Shown: positions 5,701-9,765 of the stretch, in pieces
Layout of the letters: the number at the start of each line of letters is the position of its first letter
Position numbering within the stretch: the first letter of the stretch is position 1
NCBI GenBank assembly: GCA_963624415.1
Contig: CAVFPQ010000086.1
Location: 1-9,765 of the forward strand
Length of the DNA: 9,765 nt
Reading direction: 5' to 3'
Source: RUG806 sp963624415
GTDB taxonomy: Bacteria > Bacillota > Clostridia > Oscillospirales > Acutalibacteraceae
The notes under the pieces: model-generated
What the model saw: the letters and a program-made list of their open reading frames with translations, nothing else
Database searches by the model: none
What the model was told of the DNA's origin: nothing
Translations under genes and position numbers: made by a program

Positions 5701-7896
5701 TCATTGGGAATTTTCCTTCAGCATATCCTTCAGTCCCGCAAACGGTGAAGCCGCGGCGGCTGCCTTTTTCTCTTCCTCACGCTGTTTTTTCTGATATGCC
5801 GCAACAGCACCGCGTCCCGCAGTGTCGGATTTTTCCTCGTATCGCTTCTGAAAATCGGCAAGGCGTTCACGGTGTCCGCAGTTTGTGCATACGAAAATTT
5901 TCTTGTCCCCCTCGCCTCTCAGCTCCATTTTTTTATGGCAGTCGGGACAGCGGGCATTTGATGTACGGCTGACACCCTTTCGGTATCCGCAATCTCTGTC
6001 GGGGCAGACAAGGCTCTTGCCGTGCTTGCCGTTAATTTCAAGAAGATATTTGCCGCAGTTCGGGCATTTTTCACGGCTCATATTGTCATAGCGGTATTTT
6101 GCATCGCTCTTTATTACGTCGCTGACAAGTGAAGAAGCGTATTTTTTTATTTCCGCAATAAATTTATTCATATCGGCTTTACCCTTGCCGATGTCGGAGA
6201 GTGTCTGCTCCCACTTTGCCGTAAGCATGGCGCTTCTGAGCTCTTCGGGAACAAGCTCTGTCAGCTGTTCTCCTTTTGGTGTCGGGCGAATTTCCTTGCC
6301 GTTTCTGACGACAGAACCGTTTGCGAACAGCTTTTCTATAATATCCGCACGTGTGGCGGGAGTTCCGAGACCGCCCGTCTCTTTGAGTGCGTCACGAAGG
6401 GATTTATCATCAATCTGCTCTGTCGGATGCTCCATTGCGGATAAAAGTGTTGCCTCCGTATATCTCGCCGGCGGCTTTGTTTTGCCCGACACGACCTTGA
6501 TTTCTCGCACCTTTATGCGAGAGCCCTGACTCAGTGACGGCAGATTCTGCGCACGTTTTTCAAAATCCTCGTCCTCGTCATCATCGGACAGGTTGCCGTA
6601 CGCATCCTTCCATCCGGCGCTTCGTACGGTGTTGCCCTTGGCTGTAAAAATGCTTTTTCCGACAGTGATTTTTATTGATGTTTCGTCATACTCGTACGGA
6701 GCGGACAGCACCGCCATAAAACGGCGGACAACAAGATCGTAAATCTTTTTCTCATCGCCCGACATTCTGAAAAAATCCGCAGGCTCATCGGTCGGAATAA
6801 TCGCATGGTGGTCGGTGACTTTAGAATCATTTACTATATATTTTGTCTGAAGCTTCGGCTGTCTTAAAAGACTGCCCGCCAAGGTGCGGTACTCGCCGGA
6901 ATTTATCGCCTTGAGCCTGTCCTTAAGCGTCAGAGCGACATCGGCGGTTATGTATCTTGAATCCGTTCTGGGATATGTGAGAACCTTATGAGTTTCATAA
7001 AGACTCTGCATTAAATCGAGTGTATACTTTGCGGAGAAGCCGTATTTTTTGTTGGCGTCACGCTGAAGCTCCGTCAGGTCATACGCCGCGGGAGGGGGTG
7101 TCTGCTTATATGTCTTTTTAAGCTCCGATACAACAGCGGGAGCACCTGTACACTGCTTTACAACACTGCGCGCAAACTCCTCATCACTAAAGCGGGTGTT
7201 GCCGTTCTTATCGACAAAAGTACCGTTAAAGCCCTCAAAAACGCCTCGAACGGTATAATAATCCTTCGGGACAAAATTACGGATATCTTTTTCACGCTTT
7301 ACAATCATGGCAAGTGTAGGTGTCTGAACTCGCCCGGCGGACAGTCGGTCATTATATTTACAGGTAAGGGCACGGGTAACGTTCAGTCCCACATACCAGT
7401 CGGCATTGGCTCTCGCCTGAGCGGAACGGTAAAGATTGTCATATTCGGAGGACGGGCGCAGATTATTAAAGCCCTCACGCACCGCTTTATCGGTCTGAGA
7501 AGAAATCCACAGGCGCTTCATCGGTTTTTTTACACCGGACTTCATTATAATCCAGCGTGCGACAAGCTCTCCCTCACGCCCGGCATCGGTCGCAATGATA
7601 ATTTCACCGACTTCGGGACTTTTAAGAAGCTTAGACACGGCATTAAACTGCTTTGAGGTCTGCTTTATAACAACGAGCTTCATTTTATCGGGAAGCATCG
7701 GAAGCGTCTCAAGCGCCCATGTCTTATATTTGTCATCATACATTTCGGGGTCGGCAAGCGTCACAAGGTGACCTAATGCCCATGTAACAATATATTTTGT
7801 GCCGATAAGACAGCCATCGCCGCTTTTATTACAGCCGAGAACACGCGCAAGATCCCTCGCCACAGACGGCTTTTCGGCAAGAACAAGTGATTTCAT
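5701..7896 (-). CDS. topB: DNA topoisomerase III
   Basis: A 731-residue type IA topoisomerase that relaxes and decatenates DNA by single-strand passage; the length is close to other Firmicute TopB proteins. The Toprim domain opens with LVLAEKPSVARDLARVLG (Glu8) and contains ATDAGREGELVAR (Asp104, Glu108). The active-site tyrosine is Tyr308 in LTYPRTDSRY. SAGRVQTPTLAMIV (186-199) and GLGTPATRADIIEKL (509-523) are family signatures. Two C-terminal four-Cys zinc ribbons follow (Cys611/614/631/636 and Cys650/653/670/673), then a Lys/Glu/Ala-rich tail. The start at 7896 has AAGGAG 7 nt upstream and a promoter at 7927-7955. An in-frame ATG at 8088 would add 64 residues unlike the family and cross that promoter, so it is rejected. 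TopB also occurs on conjugative elements; nothing here shows that for this copy. Confidence 0.97.
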   Translation of the reverse strand: MKSLVLAEKPSVARDLARVLGCNKSGDGCLIGTKYIVTWALGHLVTLADPEMYDDKYKTWALETLPMLPDKMKLVVIKQTSKQFNAVSKLLKSPEVGEIIIATDAGREGELVARWIIMKSGVKKPMKRLWISSQTDKAVREGFNNLRPSSEYDNLYRSAQARANADWYVGLNVTRALTCKYNDRLSAGRVQTPTLAMIVKREKDIRNFVPKDYYTVRGVFEGFNGTFVDKNGNTRFSDEEFARSVVKQCTGAPAVVSELKKTYKQTPPPAAYDLTELQRDANKKYGFSAKYTLDLMQSLYETHKVLTYPRTDSRYITADVALTLKDRLKAINSGEYRTLAGSLLRQPKLQTKYIVNDSKVTDHHAIIPTDEPADFFRMSGDEKKIYDLVVRRFMAVLSAPYEYDETSIKITVGKSIFTAKGNTVRSAGWKDAYGNLSDDDEDEDFEKRAQNLPSLSQGSRIKVREIKVVSGKTKPPARYTEATLLSAMEHPTEQIDDKSLRDALKETGGLGTPATRADIIEKLFANGSVVRNGKEIRPTPKGEQLTELVPEELRSAMLTAKWEQTLSDIGKGKADMNKFIAEIKKYASSLVSDVIKSDAKYRYDNMSREKCPNCGKYLLEINGKHGKSLVCPDRDCGYRKGVSRTSNARCPDCHKKMELRGEGDKKIFVCTNCGHRERLADFQKRYEEKSDTAGRGAVAAYQKKQREEEKKAAAAASPFAGLKDMLKENSQ

Positions 7897-7926
7897 AAAC
7901 AAACTCCTTGAAAGAATTATATATTG

Positions 7927-7955
7927 AGTATATATCAAACCCGAAAGAAGTGCAA
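7927..7955 (-). promoter_or_regulatory. topB promoter
   Basis: On the minus strand, -35 TTGCAC (7950-7955), 17-bp spacer, -10 TATACT (7927-7932). The start point near 7920 leaves a 24-nt leader carrying AAGGAG. It also shows that the in-frame upstream extension of topB cannot be part of the protein made from this promoter. Confidence 0.65.
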
Positions 7956-8060
7956 TAAGAGAAAAAACAGAAAAATGCCGAAACAAAAAATTAAATTCCG
8001 ACTTGTAAACGGAATAAAATTTTCGCTTCGACACGGGTAAATTCTTTTGTTTTTGATGTA
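7956..8060. other. AT-rich spacer between divergent promoters
   Basis: Separates the topB promoter from the small RNA 1 promoter. The only structure seen is a short hairpin, ATTCCG-N9-CGGAAT. No gene is supported. Confidence 0.5.
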
Positions 8061-8089
8061 TTGACAAAAACGCCGATATATTGTACAAT
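8061..8089 (+). promoter_or_regulatory. Promoter of small RNA 1
   Basis: TTGACA (8061-8066), 17-bp spacer, TACAAT (8084-8089): consensus -35 and a one-mismatch -10. Confidence 0.75.
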
Positions 8090-8095
8090 AAAGCC

Positions 8096-8191
8096 GAAGA
8101 GCGAACCGTTGCAGACGGCTACGCCCTCGTCAGATTGTTTTTAAAAGAAAAAACCGCTGATTTTGGTCGATCCGGCGGTTTTTCTTTTTTG
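8096..8191 (+). ncRNA. Candidate small RNA 1 (about 96 nt)
   Basis: A free-standing transcription unit, inferred from a TTGACA-17-TACAAT promoter at 8061-8089 and an intrinsic terminator at 8149-8191. Inside are a possible 5' hairpin CCGT-tgcag-ACGG, a competing pairing GACG...CGTC, and a C-rich open stretch ACGCCCUCGUC, followed by an A/U-rich linker into the terminator stem. C-rich loops of this kind often pair with Shine-Dalgarno sequences in Firmicute small RNAs. There is no ATG reading frame. It does not carry the SRP, 6S, tmRNA or RNase P signatures I know. It could instead be an aborted leader transcript, but the next gene downstream has its own promoter. Ends are predicted to within a few bases. 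Confidence 0.6.
8149..8191 (+). terminator. Terminator of small RNA 1
   Basis: AAAAACCGC (8149-8157) pairs with GCGGTTTTT (8175-8183), loop 17 nt, followed by a T-rich tail to 8190. The A-run on the left makes it a usable terminator for the opposite strand too. Confidence 0.8.
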
Positions 8192-8267
8192 TATTACTTG
8201 CGTGTTCCGGAGTTGTCCGAGAATACGGTGTGCAATCAAAAAAATTTGCAAAAAGTTCAAAAAGTGC

Positions 8268-8296
8268 TTGCAATTAAAAAAAGCATGTGATAAAAT
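8268..8296 (+). promoter_or_regulatory. Promoter of small RNA 2
   Basis: TTGCAA (8268-8273), 17-bp spacer, TAAAAT (8291-8296). Three A-tracts upstream (8238-8244, 8250-8254, 8259-8263) are about one helical turn apart and could act as an UP element or bend the DNA. Confidence 0.7.
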
Positions 8297-8302
8297 CGAG
8301 GC

Positions 8303-8407
8303 ATAGAGATGAGAAACATCTCATCGATACAAAAAAGCTTTCCACACTCTTTTTCTTCATAAATATCTCCACAGGGAAAACACCGGGCTTAGCGGCTCGG
8401 TGTTTTT
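8303..8407 (+). ncRNA. Candidate small RNA 2 (about 105 nt)
   Basis: A second complete unit directly after the first, with promoter TTGCAA-17-TAAAAT (8268-8296) and a 12-bp-stem terminator (8377-8407). The 5' end can fold GAGATG-agaaa-CATCTC, or one register over as GATGAG...CTCATC. The middle is pyrimidine-rich and unpaired, including UCUUUUUCUUC and AUAUCUCCAC. UAUCUCC is an anti-Shine-Dalgarno-like motif. A 17-codon frame from the ATG at 8309 exists, but its only ribosome-like GAGG lies before the predicted start of transcription, so it is probably not translated. It shares no obvious primary sequence with small RNA 1, only the plan of a 5' hairpin, an open U-rich middle and a terminator. 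Not recognised as a known family. Confidence 0.6.
8377..8407 (+). terminator. Terminator of small RNA 2
   Basis: AAAACACCGGGC (8377-8388) pairs with GCTCGGTGTTTT (8395-8406), with one G-U pair and a six-base loop UUAGCG, running into five Ts. A strong 12-bp stem. Confidence 0.88.
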
Positions 8408-8410
8408 CCG

Positions 8411-8641
8411 TTGTGCGAAAAAAATAAAGCAGTCGAAAGAACAATACACCGCCCGATATCGGCGTCAGACGGCAGAAAAACTTTATTCGCCGCTTCTGCA
8501 CATGAACTGCCGTGCCGTCTTTTCGGGGAGTTTTGTCTTTGGTTTTAAGCTCGAAAATAACTTGATGCAAAAAATTCTGCGATATTATTATTTCACGGAA
8601 AAATAATTTCGTTATTTTCATTGAATGGAGAAAAAAGGCTA
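8411..8641. other. Gene-free stretch with nested inverted repeats
   Basis: No coding frame is convincing on either strand. It holds the palindrome CCGATATCGG (8453-8462), alternative stems GACGGCA/TGCCGTC (8468-8474 with 8513-8519) and GCAGAA/TTCTGC (8472-8477 with 8494-8499), and a nested AT-rich pair: GAAAATAAC/GTTATTTTC (8553-8561 with 8611-8619) around ATTATTT/AAATAAT (8587-8593 with 8601-8607). The last pair lies 22 bp upstream of the sigma-gene -35. Confidence 0.5.
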
Positions 8642-8670
8642 TTGACAAATCGCAATTTTTTGTGTAAACT
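8642..8670 (+). promoter_or_regulatory. Promoter of the SigH-like sigma gene
   Basis: TTGACA (8642-8647), 17-bp spacer, TAAACT (8665-8670). The start point near 8677 gives a short 27-nt leader. It makes the sigma gene independent of the two small-RNA units upstream. Confidence 0.75.
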
Positions 8671-8703
8671 GTTAAATGTTTATATGATTTAAAGGAAAAG
8701 AAT

Positions 8704-9291
8704 ATGTCCTCTGATCTTACCATCGAATCCGCACGACTGAAAACCGACGAAGAGCTGACAGTGCTCCTGCAAAACGGCAGCAAAACGGCGATGCGAGTTA
8801 TAATCGAACGCTATACTCCGTTTGTACGCTCGACCGCGTCACGATATTTCGGTGCGTCACTCGAAAACGATGATATGGTTCAGGAAGGGCTGATAGCATT
8901 ACTTTTCGCTGCATACTCCTACTCTATTCAGAAAAACGCCTCGTTTAAGACCTATTCCGCCGTTTGTATAACAAACCGCATAAGGACTGTTACAAAAGCG
9001 CAAGCAGCAAACAAAAACAGCATGCTAAACACATATGTGCCGTTGGAGGATGTCGACGCCGTATCTTATTCGACACCCGAGAGCCGATATATAGACTCCG
9101 AGCACACAAAAGAGCTTGTTTCGTGCATGAATGACCTGTTGTCCCCTCTCGAAAAAAGAGTTGTGTCACTGTGTCTCGAAGGATACACAAACAAAGAGAC
9201 AGCCGAAAAGCTCAACATAAGCCCCAAAGCGGTAGCGAACGCATTACAGCGTATTCGCGGCAAACTTAAAAAAGCGGCGAACAAAATCTGA
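8704..9291 (+). CDS. RNA polymerase sigma factor, sigma-70 family, SigH-like
   Basis: 195 residues with sigma region 2 at about 28-99 and region 4 at about 145-190. DDMVQEG (56-62) matches the core-binding signature DDLIQEG. SFKTYSAVCITNRIRTVTKA (80-99) corresponds to the -10-recognition helix and resembles SigH, which has an S-F-x-x-(F/Y)-A-x-x-C-I-T pattern. NTYVPLED is also SigH-like. The region 4 helix-turn-helix is YTNKETAEKLNISPKAVANALQRIRGKL. In spore-formers SigH drives early sporulation and competence genes; whether this host sporulates cannot be told. AAAGGA (8691-8696) lies 7 nt before the ATG and a TTGACA-17-TAAACT promoter at 8642. It is slightly short for SigH, so another small stationary-phase sigma is possible. 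The zinc-ribbon gene follows after 85 nt. Confidence 0.9.
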   Translation: MSSDLTIESARLKTDEELTVLLQNGSKTAMRVIIERYTPFVRSTASRYFGASLENDDMVQEGLIALLFAAYSYSIQKNASFKTYSAVCITNRIRTVTKAQAANKNSMLNTYVPLEDVDAVSYSTPESRYIDSEHTKELVSCMNDLLSPLEKRVVSLCLEGYTNKETAEKLNISPKAVANALQRIRGKLKKAANKI

Positions 9292-9376
9292 TCTCAGCGG
9301 GCAAACCGTTAAGATATATCAAAATCGTCTTAAGTGGAGAAACCACCAAGGCAAAAAAAATCAGCGAGGTAACGAA

Positions 9377-9649
9377 ATGTACGAAGACAGAACACTCATT
9401 TGCAAGGATTGCGGCCAGGAATTTGTATTCACAGCCGGTGAGCAGGAGTTCTTTGCCGAGAAGGGTTTTTCAAATGACCCTCAGCGCTGCAAGGACTGCC
9501 GCATCAAGCGCAAGAACGCTTCCAAAGGCGAGAGAGAATTTTTTGAGACCACCTGCAGCAACTGCGGCGGCGTAGCAAGAGTTCCCTTTAAGCCCCGTGA
9601 CGACCGTCCCGTTCTCTGCAGCGAGTGCTACGCAAAGTCAAAGGAATAA
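9377..9649 (+). CDS. Twin zinc-ribbon protein (zf-Tbcl-like family)
   Basis: 90 residues with eight cysteines as four CxxC pairs. Cys9/12 and Cys38/41 form the first probable zinc site (YEDRTLICKDCGQEF to QRCKDCR). Cys60/63 and Cys81/84 form the second (TTCSNCGG to VLCSECYAK). EQEFFAEKGFSNDPQRCKDCR is a very typical signature of the probable zinc-ribbon family found across Firmicutes and other bacteria. Its function is not established; nucleic-acid binding is a guess from the fold. The ribosome site CGAGGT (9365-9370) ends 6 nt before the ATG. No separate promoter is clear in the 85-nt gap after the sigma gene, so co-transcription is likely. A small hairpin lies in the gap at 9329-9350. The unit ends at the terminator at 9689-9716. 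Confidence 0.9.
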   Translation: MYEDRTLICKDCGQEFVFTAGEQEFFAEKGFSNDPQRCKDCRIKRKNASKGEREFFETTCSNCGGVARVPFKPRDDRPVLCSECYAKSKE

Positions 9650-9688
9650 TTATAGTCCGACTAAATTAAACCCACAATTGACGAATTA

Positions 9689-9716
9689 AGAGTCTGCTCC
9701 GGCGGGCTCTTTTTTT
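9689..9716 (+). terminator. Terminator after the zinc-ribbon gene
   Basis: AGAGTCTGC (9689-9697) pairs with GCGGGCTCT (9702-9710) using two G-U pairs, closed by a stable UCCG tetraloop and followed by a run of Ts. Confidence 0.9.
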
Positions 9717-9765
9717 GTTCTTCAGATAAAAACGATAAAAAAAATAGCAACTTAAAATCGGCAAT

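Noticed and set aside
7897..8088. 64-residue N-terminal extension of topB from an in-frame ATG at 8088
   Set aside because: TopB begins at MKSLVLAEKPS with AAGGAG in place. The extension crosses the topB promoter, has no ribosome site and is unlike the family.
8096..8191. SRP RNA, 6S RNA or riboswitch identity for small RNA 1
   Set aside because: It lacks the conserved SRP loop sequence, is about half the length of 6S RNA, and no riboswitch core known to me is visible.
8081..8290. 69-codon plus-strand frame over small RNA 1
   Set aside because: Its ATG is inside the promoter and the frame runs through a terminator; no ribosome site and no protein-like pattern.
8309..8362. 17-codon frame in small RNA 2
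   Set aside because: The only Shine-Dalgarno-like GAGG lies upstream of the predicted transcript start, so translation is unlikely, though not excluded.
8274..8783. 169-codon minus-strand frame across the small-RNA and sigma-gene start region
   Set aside because: It crosses two promoters, a terminator and the sigma gene start, and its composition is not protein-like.
1..9765. CRISPR array, tRNA, rRNA, insertion sequence or integrase
   Set aside because: No regularly spaced direct repeats, cloverleaf, rRNA signature or transposase/recombinase frame was seen. The 7-bp units in the dispersed repeats are too short and degenerate for CRISPR.

Overview
The window looks like chromosomal DNA of a low-to-mid GC Firmicute of class Clostridia, probably an Oscillospirales/Ruminococcaceae-type gut organism. 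The reasons are sigma-A-type promoters (TTGACA-17-TATAAT), strong AAGGAG ribosome sites, a SigH-like sigma factor, a clostridial TopB and a Firmicutes-style twin zinc-ribbon protein. The genus is an inference; there is no rRNA or other marker here.

Layout. (1) 33-3440, minus strand, cell envelope: a membrane-anchored, degenerate LytR-CpsA-Psr-like protein with a good promoter, then a transglutaminase-like lipoprotein, then galE. (2) 3511-4725: a small divergent regulatory module. A Cys-rich small protein reads left. An XRE repressor followed by a 72-residue HExxH (ImmA/IrrE-like) protein reads right and ends at a bidirectional terminator. The repressor promoter has a LexA-like box and two nearly identical 16-bp palindromes, the layout expected of a self-repressing, DNA-damage-released mobile-element switch; no integrase or other element gene is in the window. 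(3) 4916-7955, minus strand: topB followed by a HAD phosphatase. (4) 7956-8703: a gene-free stretch holding two complete short transcription units on the plus strand, each with a 17-bp-spaced promoter and an intrinsic terminator about 100 nt later. They are probably two small RNAs, tandem but unrelated in sequence. (5) 8642-9716, plus strand: a SigH-like sigma factor with its own promoter, then a zinc-ribbon protein, ending at a UCCG-tetraloop terminator.

A dispersed intergenic repeat occurs five times in the first 5.7 kb, always in the same orientation. It consists of ATAA(A/T)(T/C)C, a hairpin whose arms vary but stay complementary, a conserved CTTCCGACATT, and a run of degenerate 7-bp units. 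Four copies sit at the 3' ends of minus-strand genes and one lies in the probable 5' leader of the Cys-rich gene.

The best candidates for something undescribed are the mini XRE/HExxH switch, the tandem small RNAs and the repeat family. All assignments are by reading motifs; no database search was possible.
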